Shown here: piece after piece, positions 25,457 to 33,557 of the stretch
How the letters are laid out: every line of letters starts with the position of its first letter
Position numbering within the stretch: position 1 is the first letter of the stretch
Assembly: GCA_004293165.1 (NCBI GenBank)
Contig: RDYL01000002.1
Coordinates: forward strand, 682,001 to 746,000
Direction: 5' to 3'
Length of the DNA: 64,000 bases
Source: Flavobacteriia bacterium
Lineage (GTDB): Bacteria > Bacteroidota > Bacteroidia > Flavobacteriales > Flavobacteriaceae
Notes under the pieces: generated by a model
Told to the model about the DNA's origin: nothing
The model's database searches: none
Seen by the model: only the letters and a program-made list of their open reading frames with translations
Program-made: the position numbers and the translations under genes

Positions 25457-25837
25457 TTATTTAATAGTAAACAAACTCAATGTTAAATTCAAAACACCAG
25501 TCAACAAAGCACTGCCAAAATCACTAACTCCATTTGGATTAAATGAGTCGATTTTAGAATTATAGATTGTATTTTCAGGAATGAAAATAGAATTTTTATA
25601 TTCAAATTGACCTTTGTAAACTGAAAAATTATCATTCATCATCGTAGCTCTATTATAAATAGAAAAGTCATTTTTTGTGTAAAAATTTAGTTGATTAAAA
25701 GATAAAAAAGAATAAGTTGTATTCAGATTACTATTCATTTTAATCGGTTGTAGAATTGGTTGAATAGAGTCTGTTTTTATTTGTGCAAAAGAACAAACAT
25801 TTGATAAAAGCACTATGATAACAAAATATTTTTTCAT
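25457..25837 (-). CDS. Small secreted protein of unknown function
   Basis: The product has 126 residues with a signal peptide ending CSFAQ. The mature part is rich in Asn, Ser, Tyr and Phe with no motif I recognise, and ends in a hydrophobic segment (SALLTGVLNLTLSLFTI) that may insert in a membrane. It converges with hemW, only four bases away, so no terminator fits between their ends. It is transcribed alone. Confidence 0.6.
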   Translation of the reverse strand: MKKYFVIIVLLSNVCSFAQIKTDSIQPILQPIKMNSNLNTTYSFLSFNQLNFYTKNDFSIYNRATMMNDNFSVYKGQFEYKNSIFIPENTIYNSKIDSFNPNGVSDFGSALLTGVLNLTLSLFTIK

Positions 25838-25967
25838 TTTAAGTTTCTTTTAGATCCAAAGAATACTTTAAAATTAATTAATTATAAATTTAAATACAAT
25901 TAATTGAGGTGAATTTATTAATTCTTTAACTACTTCCAATTTGTTTTTATTAAATTTGGAGTAGTTT

Positions 25968-26487
25968 ACCGCAAAGAGCGCAAAGTTTTTCGCAAAGGAC
26001 GCAACAATTTAAATTATACACGCCAAAATAAATAATTATGACAGAAAATGAATTATCAAGAATTGTATTTGATTGTGCTTTGAAAGTGCATCAAAGTTTG
26101 GGTCCAGGTTTGCTGGAAAGTGCTTACGAAGAATGTTTGTATTACGAATTAAGGAAGACAGGATTAAATGTTGAAAAACAAAAGCCTTTACCCTTAATTT
26201 ATGAAGAAGTAAAACTCGATGTAGGTTACAGAATTGATATAATAGTTGAAAACAAATTAATAATTGAAATTAAATCGGTAGAAGCATTGAATGATGTTCA
26301 TTTCGCTCAATTATTGACTTATTTAAAATTAACAAATTGTAAGTTAGGCTTACTAATAAATTTCAATGTTTCTCTTATCAAAAATGGAGTAAAAAGAGTT
26401 GTAAATAACCTCTAACTCTATACGAACTAAATAAAAATAAAAAGTAAACTTAGCGAACCTTGCGTAAATCCTTGCGCTCTTTGCGGT
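25968..26487. mobile_element. GxxExxY unit bounded by cgcaaag inverted repeats
   Basis: The ends carry a perfect 16-base inverted repeat: accgcaaagagcgcaa at 25968-25983 and its complement at 26472-26487. Further cgcaaag-like units lie inside each end at spacings of 9 or 12 bases (25970, 25979, 25991, 26000). The 520-base unit encloses exactly one gene. No transposase or target duplication is evident. The right end lies only seven bases before the next gene. Mobility is inferred from the structure, not shown. Confidence 0.55.
26038..26415 (+). CDS. GxxExxY protein (PD-(D/E)xK-like nuclease fold)
   Basis: This 125-residue protein has the name-giving motif at G24, E27 and Y30 (GPGLLESAYEECL). 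A possible nuclease core follows: D67 in GYRIDI, then E77 and K79 in IIEIKSV, the spacing of PD-(D/E)xK enzymes. The biological role of the family is not established; members are found in many Bacteroidota and some occur in rRNA intervening sequences. Here the gene sits inside inverted repeats made of cgcaaag units, which suggests the repeats and the protein travel together. Confidence 0.82.
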   Translation: MTENELSRIVFDCALKVHQSLGPGLLESAYEECLYYELRKTGLNVEKQKPLPLIYEEVKLDVGYRIDIIVENKLIIEIKSVEALNDVHFAQLLTYLKLTNCKLGLLINFNVSLIKNGVKRVVNNL

Positions 26488-26494
26488 TAAAAAT

Positions 26495-27253
26495 ATGAAA
26501 GCAACAATAAATAACCAACAAATCGACTTATCAAATCCTCTTGATATTTCGATTCCTCTAACAAACAACGAACAAAATCCAATTGCTTGGTATCAAAACA
26601 CGCCCGAGATTGCACCTGTAACTATGGGTGATTGGATTGGCAAAGTTTCGGAAGGAAAATCTTCTACGAATTTTAATAATATTTTCTTCAATCCGCACGC
26701 ACATGGCACCCACACAGAATGTTTAGGGCATATTACCCGTGATTTTTACTCAATCAATCAATGTTTGAAACAGTTTTTCTTTACTGCGGAATTGATTTCG
26801 GTGGAACCAAAAGCGATTGGAGAAGATTTAATTATAACAAAAGAACAAATAGAAGAGACGTTGCATTGCAACGTCTCAACAGAAGCCATCATCATCAGGA
26901 CATTGCCAAATTCAGAAAGCAAAAAACATTTAAATTATTCCAATTCGAATCCGCCTTATTTAGAAGAAGCTGCTGCGATTTACATCAGAGAAAAAGGCAT
27001 TCAACATTTGCTAATCGATTTGCCTAGTGTAGACAAAGAACACGATGAAGGAAAATTATTGGCGCACAAAGCGTTTTGGAATGTAAAAGATGTCAATAAC
27101 GTAAATGAAGATGCTCGTATTAATTGTACAATTACCGAAATGATTTACGTTAATAATGCTGTAAAAGATGGAAGTTATATTTTAAACTTACAAATTGCTT
27201 CGTTTGAAAATGATGCTTCGCCATCGAAACCAGTTTTGTATAGTTTGGAGTAG
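26495..27253 (+). CDS. Cyclase-family (kynurenine-formamidase-like) metal hydrolase
   Basis: The 252-residue product shows the family metal-binding motif in modified form, HAHGTHTECLGH (usually HxGTHxDxPxH), near residue 69. It also has LIDLPSVDKEHDEGKLLAHKAFW, resembling the second conserved stretch with a His. The family includes kynurenine formamidase and other cyclic or formamide hydrolases; the substrate here is unknown. The start lies seven bases after the inverted repeat of the GxxExxY unit, so its own promoter may be inside that unit. Confidence 0.8.
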   Translation: MKATINNQQIDLSNPLDISIPLTNNEQNPIAWYQNTPEIAPVTMGDWIGKVSEGKSSTNFNNIFFNPHAHGTHTECLGHITRDFYSINQCLKQFFFTAELISVEPKAIGEDLIITKEQIEETLHCNVSTEAIIIRTLPNSESKKHLNYSNSNPPYLEEAAAIYIREKGIQHLLIDLPSVDKEHDEGKLLAHKAFWNVKDVNNVNEDARINCTITEMIYVNNAVKDGSYILNLQIASFENDASPSKPVLYSLE

Positions 27254-27262
27254 GGAGTTTTT

Positions 27263-27649
27263 ATGAAAAAGTTTTTGATAATATCAGCTTCTATTTTAAT
27301 TTTATTCTTGATGTATTTGGTATTTTGGCTTTATTCTGCTTCTGATACCAAGAATGTTCGTTTATCTGGTTATGTTTTTGATAAAGAAACAAATAAACCC
27401 ATTCAAAATGCTATAATTAAAATAGAAAATTATCGTTATGAAAGCGATAATGGGACATCAAATTACAGTGAATACCTTGGAGAAGATAACTACAGTTTGA
27501 AATCTGATGAAAATGGTTTTTATGAAATTAAAATTACTAAAAGCGCATTCATAGTAATAGAAGTTAATAAAAATGGTTATAAAATCGAATCGGATAGTGA
27601 CTTTTCATTCAAATATATGAGGTTTAAAACTTTTTTAGAAAAAAACTAA
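27263..27649 (+). CDS. Membrane-anchored carboxypeptidase-regulatory-like domain protein
   Basis: This 128-residue product begins with a membrane helix (residues 4-25). A single beta-sandwich domain follows: VRLSGYVFDKETNKPIQNAIIKIEN, then SDENGFYEIKITKSAFIVIEV, the pattern of CarboxypepD_reg/Cna-B-like folds. It is probably exposed outside the inner membrane. It starts nine bases after the cyclase gene and may be co-transcribed. The function is unknown. Confidence 0.7.
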   Translation: MKKFLIISASILILFLMYLVFWLYSASDTKNVRLSGYVFDKETNKPIQNAIIKIENYRYESDNGTSNYSEYLGEDNYSLKSDENGFYEIKITKSAFIVIEVNKNGYKIESDSDFSFKYMRFKTFLEKN

Positions 27650-27672
27650 TTACTTTTCACTAATCACTCAAA

Positions 27673-28044
27673 ATGGATATTCAACAACTTTACGAATTCT
27701 GTCAATCTAAAAAAGGCGTTACCGAACATTTTCCATTTGATGAAGATACTTTGGTGTTTAAAGTGGGTGGAAAAATGTTTTGTTTAACGTCGTTAACCGA
27801 ATGGGAAAAAGGGACACCATCGTTAAATTTAAAGTGTGATCCTGAACGGGCTTTGGAACTTCGAGCGGAATATGAAGCTATTGAACCAGGTTATCATATG
27901 AGTAAAGTGCATTGGAATACCGTTCGTTTTCACGGTGATGTTTCCGATAAAATGATGTGCGAATTGATTAATCATTCTTACGAACTTGTTTTCAAAAGTT
28001 TAACGAAAAAAGTCCAACAAGAAATTCAAGAATTAGAAAATTAG
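27673..28044 (+). CDS. MmcQ/YjbR-family protein
   Basis: The 123-residue protein matches the MmcQ/YjbR (CyaY-like) family along its length: FCQSKKGVTEHFPFDEDTLVFKVGGKMFCL at the start, LNLKCDPERALELR in the middle, then GYHMSKVHWNTVRF. It is described as a DNA-binding-like fold, but the role is unclear. Upstream, 27650-27671 holds two units (acttttc, actaatc) like those of the array at 30116. Confidence 0.88.
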   Translation: MDIQQLYEFCQSKKGVTEHFPFDEDTLVFKVGGKMFCLTSLTEWEKGTPSLNLKCDPERALELRAEYEAIEPGYHMSKVHWNTVRFHGDVSDKMMCELINHSYELVFKSLTKKVQQEIQELEN

Positions 28045-28087
28045 GCATTACTTTTGTGATATTAAAAGAAAATTCAAAGTAACTATC

Positions 28088-28795
28088 ATGATAGACAACT
28101 TAAAAAAAATATTAAACGAAGATCAAGATCCAAAAGCTATTGAGAAAATAACGGCTAAATTAGAGAATCTTCTAATGTCGAACGAAGAAGTAGGCTACAT
28201 TGCCGTTCAAAAAAAACCAGCGGTAACTATTTTTCCAGACAGTATTGTAGTAACCAACAAACGTATCATTTTGTGTAAGCCTAAAAACTTAGGATTATCA
28301 ATGGAATTCATTGATTACGATTGGGATGATATTTCAGGTTCATTTGTAAAAGAAGGTATTTTAGGTGCTGATTTTACCTTTACAACTAATTCCGATTTAA
28401 CACAAACGGTTGATTATTTACCAAAAAATCAGGCAAGAAAATTATACACTTACGCTAAAGAGCAATTGGATTTATTGAAAAATCCAAAAGCAGCAACTCC
28501 AATTGTAGAAGAAGTTAAACAAGAAGCTCCAATTGAATCGCCAGTTCAAGAAGAAGTTGTAGAAGAAATTCAAGCGGAAGAAGTAACTCATTTTGCAGAG
28601 TTAATGCCTACTCCAAATGATGTTATTCGTGATACGGAAGTAGAAGCTCCAATTTCAGAAGAAAAAGGATTAGCGCATTTAACGCAAGACGAATTGTTTG
28701 CGAAACTTCAGAATTATAAGAAATTATTAGACAACGGATTAATCCTTCAAGGGGAATACGACCGATTAAAATCCGATATTTTAAAATATCTATAA
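28088..28795 (+). CDS. Bacterial PH-domain protein with SHOCT-like tail
   Basis: The product has 235 residues. Residues 25-125 look like a bacterial PH (YokE/bPH-type) domain: IFPDSIVVTNKRIILCKPKN and DYDWDDISGSFV. An acidic Glu/Val/Pro-rich linker covers about 140-195. The last 35 residues (LFAKLQNYKKLLDNGLI, then EYDRLKSDILKYL) fit the SHOCT oligomerisation motif. No membrane segment is present. The function is unknown. Confidence 0.8.
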   Translation: MIDNLKKILNEDQDPKAIEKITAKLENLLMSNEEVGYIAVQKKPAVTIFPDSIVVTNKRIILCKPKNLGLSMEFIDYDWDDISGSFVKEGILGADFTFTTNSDLTQTVDYLPKNQARKLYTYAKEQLDLLKNPKAATPIVEEVKQEAPIESPVQEEVVEEIQAEEVTHFAELMPTPNDVIRDTEVEAPISEEKGLAHLTQDELFAKLQNYKKLLDNGLILQGEYDRLKSDILKYL

Positions 28796-28803
28796 TAAAA
28801 AAG

Positions 28804-28834
28804 CAACCCAACACTTTTAAAATGTTGGGTTTTT
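28804..28834 (+). terminator. Terminator of the PH-domain gene
   Basis: Arms aacccaaca and tgttgggtt pair perfectly, extended by ctttt/aaaa, and are followed by a T run. Confidence 0.9.
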
Positions 28835-28873
28835 CTTTGTGTTCCTAGTGTTACTCTTAGTGAACTTTGTCGT
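28835..28873. repeat. Degenerate short-unit stretch (ctttgtg/cttagtg)
   Basis: Units ctttgtg, ctagtgtt and cttagtg recur at intervals near 12 bases between two convergent genes. This is a weak, decayed example of the short-unit arrays. Confidence 0.4.
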
Positions 28874-28879
28874 TAAATT

Positions 28880-29980
28880 CTACATCGATTTCTTCTGTTT
28901 CTCCACAAAACCATCAGCTTGGAGTTTTAATAATTCTAATGCGCTTTTCTTTTTGTAGTTGTACAGTTCTTTATCTTCTTTGATGTCGACATAAACCTTA
29001 TCGTAAATTTCGGCATCGGTTTTCTTTTGTAATTCGCTTTGGTAACGATTTTGAGCTAGCATATTTTTGATGCCCATTTCGTTGTCTTCTTGTTTGAAAT
29101 CGTATTCACTTTTGGGTGATAATAATTTGGCGATAATTGGTGAAGTTTCAATCGCTAAAAACAACAGCATAATGAAAAACGATGGCAAGAAAGGTAATTT
29201 ATGCAAAGCATTAATTCGAGCCATTAAACCGTCGAATCCTTCAATAATAGGTTGGGTTTCGGTGACTTTTTTATCTAAATCGGCTTGTAAGGTTTTGGAT
29301 TTGGCTTCTAAATCGGTGATTTTTGTTTGGTTTGCAGCTTTTAAAGTGGCTAAGTCTTGCATAGAAGCATCGTGTTTTTCACGTTTTTCTTTATAAACCG
29401 GACCTTTGCCTAACTTTTTAGTTCCAGCAGTTCCCTCAGCTTCTGTGATGTAAACCGAATATAAATCGTTTACTTCTTTTTCTTTTTTAAGAATATCCGA
29501 TTTTAAACTATCAATTTGCGCTTTGTTTTTATCTATATCCGATTGAAAATAATTAGCTACTTGTTTTTTGTTAGCCAACATCATTTCATTTTTTTCTTTT
29601 AGTAAAACCGTATTGATTTCTTTTTCGAAGATTTTAATTTCCAAGGGTTTTGAAATTACGATAGCAATAATAATCGCCAAAGCAATACGCGGAGTAGCCT
29701 GAATAAATTCGTCTAAAAAGCTATCTCTTTTTTTAATGGTAGAAACAATAAATCGATCCAAATTAAAAATAAGCAAACCCCAAACTAAACCGAATGCAAC
29801 TGCAATAAATGCATTATCGAAAACGGTAAAAAGTGCATAAGCACACGCAATAAAAGCCATTACGGCTGTGAAGAAAACGGTTGCTCCAATTCCGGCATAT
29901 TTGTTTTGCTCGCCATTAGAACAGCCATTAATTATGTCGGAATCTACGCCCGAACATAACATAAAAAAACGTTTTAACAT
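28880..29980 (-). CDS. DUF4407 membrane protein with coiled coil
   Basis: The 366-residue protein has three to four N-terminal membrane helices with the family signature GLVWGLLIFNLDRFIVST and RIALAIIIAIVISKPLEI. A long coiled coil follows (about residues 130-250, with KEKREKHDASMQDLATLKAA), then another helix (LPSFFIMLLFLAIETSPI) and a charged tail. DUF4407 is widespread in Bacteroidota with unknown function. It is monocistronic. Confidence 0.88.
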   Translation of the reverse strand: MLKRFFMLCSGVDSDIINGCSNGEQNKYAGIGATVFFTAVMAFIACAYALFTVFDNAFIAVAFGLVWGLLIFNLDRFIVSTIKKRDSFLDEFIQATPRIALAIIIAIVISKPLEIKIFEKEINTVLLKEKNEMMLANKKQVANYFQSDIDKNKAQIDSLKSDILKKEKEVNDLYSVYITEAEGTAGTKKLGKGPVYKEKREKHDASMQDLATLKAANQTKITDLEAKSKTLQADLDKKVTETQPIIEGFDGLMARINALHKLPFLPSFFIMLLFLAIETSPIIAKLLSPKSEYDFKQEDNEMGIKNMLAQNRYQSELQKKTDAEIYDKVYVDIKEDKELYNYKKKSALELLKLQADGFVEKQKKSM

Positions 29981-30071
29981 GATGATTGATTTTGATTGAT
30001 GATGATTAGTACAAATTTAACGCCAAAAGTTTCAAGTTGTTGCTAATTTGTTGAAAAATAGTTGGTAAAAG

Positions 30072-30100
30072 AAAAACCCTCACATTGCTGCAAGGGTTTT
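30072..30100 (-). terminator. Terminator of ahcY
   Basis: Arms aaaaccct and agggtttt close a 12-base loop and, on the minus strand, are followed by a T-rich tail. The heptamer array at 30116 lies between this hairpin and the ahcY stop. Confidence 0.8.
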
Positions 30101-30115
30101 AATATGTTTTAAGTG

Positions 30116-30150
30116 ACTATTTACTAATCACTTTTCACTATTTACTAAAT
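30116..30150. repeat. Heptamer array of five units after ahcY
   Basis: Five consecutive 7-base units, all starting with act (for example actattt, actaatc), fill the gap just after the ahcY stop. The first and fourth units are identical. The same units appear in miniature at 27650-27671. Confidence 0.8.
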
Positions 30151-30152
30151 AT

Positions 30153-31469
30153 TTAGTATCTGTAATATTCTGGCTTGAATGGGCCTTGTACTTCTACACC
30201 AATATATGCTGCTTGGTCATCACGTAAAGTTTCTAATTCAACTCCTAATTTAGCTAAGTGTAAAGCGGCTACTTTTTCATCTAAATGTTTAGGTAACATG
30301 TACACTTCGTTTTTGTAAGCAGAAATATTAGTCCATAATTCAATTTGAGCTAACGTTTGGTTTGTAAATGAATTACTCATTACAAAACTTGGGTGACCTG
30401 TAGCACAACCTAAGTTTACTAAACGACCTTCAGCTAAGATGATAATGTCTTTTCCGTTGATAGTATATTTGTCAACTTGTGGTTTAATTTCGATTTTAGA
30501 TGCACCATGGTTTTTGTTTAACCAAGCCATGTCAATTTCGTTATCAAAGTGGCCAATGTTACAAACGATAGTTTTATCTTTCATTTGCTCAAAGTGCGAA
30601 CCTAAAACGATGTCTTTATTTCCAGTTGTTGTAATAATAATGTCGGCATTACCAACAACAGTATTTAATTTTTTAACTTCAAAACCGTCCATTGCTGCTT
30701 GTAAAGCACAAATCGGATCAATTTCAGTAACCGTTACAATAGAACCAGCGCCACGGAAAGAAGCCGCAGTTCCTTTTCCAACATCACCATATCCACAAAC
30801 AACCACTCTTTTTCCAGCTAACATAATGTCTGTCGCTCTTCTAACAGCATCAACAGCCGATTCTTTACATCCGTATTTGTTATCAAATTTAGATTTCGTA
30901 ACCGAATCATTAACGTTAATAGCGGGCATGTGTAATGTTCCAGCTTTCATTCTTTCGTACAAACGGTGAACTCCAGTTGTAGTTTCTTCTGATAATCCAT
31001 TGATTCCAGGAATTAATTCTGGATAACGGTCAAAAACCATGTTGGTTAAATCTCCACCATCATCCAAAATCATGTTCAATGGTTTTCTATCTTCACCAAA
31101 GAATAAAGTTTGCTCAATACACCAATCGAAATCTTCTTCATTCAAACCTTTCCAAGCATATACTTGAATTCCAGCAGCAGCAATAGCAGCAGCAGCCTGA
31201 TCTTGAGTTGAGAAAATGTTACAAGAAGACCAAGTAACTTCTGCACCTAAAGCAATTAAAGTTTCAATTAAAACAGCCGTTTGAATTGTCATGTGAAGAC
31301 ATCCTGCAATTCTAGCCCCTTTTAAAGGTTGAGATGCTCCATATTCTGCTCTTAAAGCCATTAAACCTGGCATTTCAGCTTCTGCTAATTCAATCTCTTT
31401 TCTTCCCCAAGCCGCAAGTGAAATATCCTTCACTTTATAAGCTACATAAGGTAATGTTTGTGTACTCAT
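30153..31469 (-). CDS. ahcY: Adenosylhomocysteinase
   Basis: The product has 438 residues. It has the substrate-binding [15 protein letters not shown], the DDGGDLT segment, the NAD-binding [20 protein letters not shown], and the family C terminus with KPEYYRY. It hydrolyses S-adenosylhomocysteine to adenosine and homocysteine, keeping cellular methylation from being inhibited. It has its own -7 element and terminator. No SAH riboswitch is evident in the short leader. Confidence 0.96.
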   Translation of the reverse strand: MSTQTLPYVAYKVKDISLAAWGRKEIELAEAEMPGLMALRAEYGASQPLKGARIAGCLHMTIQTAVLIETLIALGAEVTWSSCNIFSTQDQAAAAIAAAGIQVYAWKGLNEEDFDWCIEQTLFFGEDRKPLNMILDDGGDLTNMVFDRYPELIPGINGLSEETTTGVHRLYERMKAGTLHMPAINVNDSVTKSKFDNKYGCKESAVDAVRRATDIMLAGKRVVVCGYGDVGKGTAASFRGAGSIVTVTEIDPICALQAAMDGFEVKKLNTVVGNADIIITTTGNKDIVLGSHFEQMKDKTIVCNIGHFDNEIDMAWLNKNHGASKIEIKPQVDKYTINGKDIIILAEGRLVNLGCATGHPSFVMSNSFTNQTLAQIELWTNISAYKNEVYMLPKHLDEKVAALHLAKLGVELETLRDDQAAYIGVEVQGPFKPEYYRY

Positions 31470-31504
31470 CTATTATGTATATTTGTATATTCTAAATTAG
31501 GGCG

Positions 31505-31512
31505 CAAAATTA
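31505..31512 (-). promoter_or_regulatory. -7 element of ahcY
   Basis: On the minus strand this reads TAATTTTG, fitting TAnnTTTG, followed by CGCCC. It lies 36 bases before the ahcY start. Confidence 0.65.
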
Positions 31513-31598
31513 CAAAATAAGTTTTTATTTTCTCAAAGAATTTAAGTATTTTGTGAATTGTTTAATATTCTAATGATTTGAAAAACAACAAAATATAA

Positions 31599-32228
31599 AT
31601 GCCGATATATAAAACCTTACATATAAACGAAACTACCACGGCGTACTTTTGGCATATTACTGAAGACGTAACTTCATTATTTAGAGCAGTTTCGTTAAAA
31701 GACACCTCTCTTTTTCGCTTAAAAGGAATGAAATCTGAAGCCCATCAAAGAGGGTTTTTAGCAGTTCGAATGTTATTGCAACATTTGGGTTACACCGATT
31801 ACGATTTGATATATGATGCATCGGGAAAACCACATTTAGTTGATGGAAAACAGATATCAATTTCTCATTCTCATGAATTTTCGTGTATTTGTATAAGTAC
31901 CGAATTAATGGGAATTGATATTGAAAAACTAAAAGAAAAAACACTTAAAATAGCGCCAAGGTTTTTAGAGATGAAGCATTTGAAAAATCTTTCTACTCCA
32001 GATAAAATTGCAAAAGCAACAGTCATTTGGGGAGTAAAAGAGTCTATTTTTAAAATTAAAAATGAAGTTGGAATTAGTTTTCCAGAACATATTTTTGAAG
32101 ATGAATTTAATTTAATTGATGGGAAATGTTCAGCTATTTTGCAATTTAATAACCAAATAGAAAAGTTCAAGATTCATTTTTATAACGTAGAAGCATATAT
32201 CTTTGTGTGTGCTTTCCCAAAAAAATAA
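31599..32228 (+). CDS. 4'-phosphopantetheinyl transferase family protein
   Basis: The 209-residue product carries the Sfp/AcpS-type signatures: ISISHSHEFSCICIS, MGIDIEKLKEKTLKIAPRFL with a metal-binding Asp, and VIWGVKESIFKI (WxxKE-like). It would attach the phosphopantetheine arm to a carrier protein. It is the first gene of a tight five-gene run, with pcrB starting one base after its stop. The carrier protein substrate is not in the window. Confidence 0.85.
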   Translation: MPIYKTLHINETTTAYFWHITEDVTSLFRAVSLKDTSLFRLKGMKSEAHQRGFLAVRMLLQHLGYTDYDLIYDASGKPHLVDGKQISISHSHEFSCICISTELMGIDIEKLKEKTLKIAPRFLEMKHLKNLSTPDKIAKATVIWGVKESIFKIKNEVGISFPEHIFEDEFNLIDGKCSAILQFNNQIEKFKIHFYNVEAYIFVCAFPKK

Positions 32229-32229
32229 A

Positions 32230-32946
32230 ATGCAAAATCTATATTCAAATATACTTCTAGCCAAAAAGAATCGTCAGAAGCTATTAGCTGTTTTAATTGA
32301 TCCTGAAAAGGTTTCAATTGAACAAGCGGTGGTGTTGGGTGAGAAAATTAAAAAATCGCTTGCCACACATATTTTTGTGGGTGGAAGTACTTTCAATGGA
32401 ACGCATTTAGATGAATTGATTTCCGTTATTAAAACAACTACTCAATTACCAGTATTAATTTTTCCAGGACATCCTTCGCAAATTTCAAATGAAGCAGATG
32501 GAATTTTATTTTTGAGTTTACTCTCAGGCAGAAATCCAGAATATTTAATTCAACATCATATAAATTCAGTTGAAATATTAGTGCAATCTAAATTGGAGAT
32601 TATTCCCACAGGTTATTTGTTAATTGATGGAGGAAAAGAAACTGCTGTGCAACGTGTAAGTCAAACGCTACCAATTGAACAAGACAATATCGAATTGGCA
32701 TATAAAACCGCAAAAGCAGGCGAATTTCTTGGAAAAAAGTTGATATATTTAGAGGCAGGAAGCGGTGCTAACCAGCATGTTTCTTTAGAAATGGTGCAAT
32801 ATGTAGCTCAAAATATTGATGTTCCTTTGATTGTGGGCGGCGGAATTCGTTCAATGACAACCATTCAAGATATTTACTCGGCAGGGGCAGATTTGGTAGT
32901 AATTGGAACTGCTTTTGAAAACGATCATAATTTCTTTTCAATATGA
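32230..32946 (+). CDS. PcrB-type geranylgeranylglyceryl/heptaprenylglyceryl phosphate synthase
   Basis: From the ATG at 32230 the protein has 238 residues; the longer frame from 32203 overlaps the upstream gene. It is a TIM-barrel prenyltransferase with LIDPEKVSIE, FVGGSTFNG, FPGHPSQIS, YLEAGSGANQHV and the phosphate-binding VGGGIRSMTTIQ. It joins a polyprenyl chain to glycerol-1-phosphate, the archaeal-type ether-lipid step. Prenyl length is not predictable here. It overlaps pnuC by four bases. Confidence 0.9.
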   Translation: MQNLYSNILLAKKNRQKLLAVLIDPEKVSIEQAVVLGEKIKKSLATHIFVGGSTFNGTHLDELISVIKTTTQLPVLIFPGHPSQISNEADGILFLSLLSGRNPEYLIQHHINSVEILVQSKLEIIPTGYLLIDGGKETAVQRVSQTLPIEQDNIELAYKTAKAGEFLGKKLIYLEAGSGANQHVSLEMVQYVAQNIDVPLIVGGGIRSMTTIQDIYSAGADLVVIGTAFENDHNFFSI

Positions 32947-33557
32947 TAGAATTTTTATTTTCTCAATATAAAGACTATTCTAATGTTTTTATTTTTCTCG
33001 AATTAACCGCTGTAGTTTTTGGAATAATAAGTGTTTTATTTGCTAGAAAAAACAATATTTTAGTTTATCCAACGGGTTTAGTAAGTACCCTGATTTATGT
33101 GTATATTTTATTAGAATGGAAATTATTTGGCGATTTTATCATTAATATTTATTATTCTATAATGAGTATTTTAGGATGGTATTTATGGACCCGAAAAAAA
33201 AATGGAGCTACTGAATTTCCAATTTCAGTAATGAATCGAAAAGATTATTTGATTTCAAGTGTAATTTTTACAGGAACCTTACTTTTTGTTGCTTTAGTTT
33301 ACTATTTTTTTGATAAATTTACCCATTGGACAGCTTATGTTGATACGCTTACAACTGCTTTGTTTTTTGTAGGAATGTGGCTCATGGCCAAACGAAAAAT
33401 TGAAAACTGGTTACTTTGGATTGTTGCTGATATTATTTCGGTTCCTTTGTATTTTTATAAGGGACTAACATTTTCAAGCATACAATTTTTATTATTTACA
33501 ATTATTGCTATTTTAGGCTATATAGAATGGAGAAAATTTTTACAGAAGCAGATTTAA
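32943..33557 (+). CDS. pnuC: Nicotinamide riboside transporter PnuC
   Basis: The product has 204 residues and about seven membrane helices. The PnuC family is visible in GIISVLFARKNNILVYPTGL, IYYSIMSILGWYLWTRKKN, and NWLLWIVADIISVPLYFYKG. PnuC takes up nicotinamide riboside by facilitated diffusion, trapped by phosphorylation. The start overlaps the pcrB stop (ATGA) and the end overlaps the next gene by 31 bases. The NadR-type kinase often found beside PnuC is absent here. Confidence 0.88.
   Translation: MIEFLFSQYKDYSNVFIFLELTAVVFGIISVLFARKNNILVYPTGLVSTLIYVYILLEWKLFGDFIINIYYSIMSILGWYLWTRKKNGATEFPISVMNRKDYLISSVIFTGTLLFVALVYYFFDKFTHWTAYVDTLTTALFFVGMWLMAKRKIENWLLWIVADIISVPLYFYKGLTFSSIQFLLFTIIAILGYIEWRKFLQKQI

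Noticed and set aside
30116-30150. Regular array as a possible CRISPR
   Set aside because: Units are only 7 bases, directly adjacent, with no spacers and no cas genes in the window. The same holds for the other arrays.
31470-31598. SAH riboswitch in front of ahcY
   Set aside because: The leader between the -7 element and ahcY is about 30 bases and shows no conserved SAH-riboswitch core.
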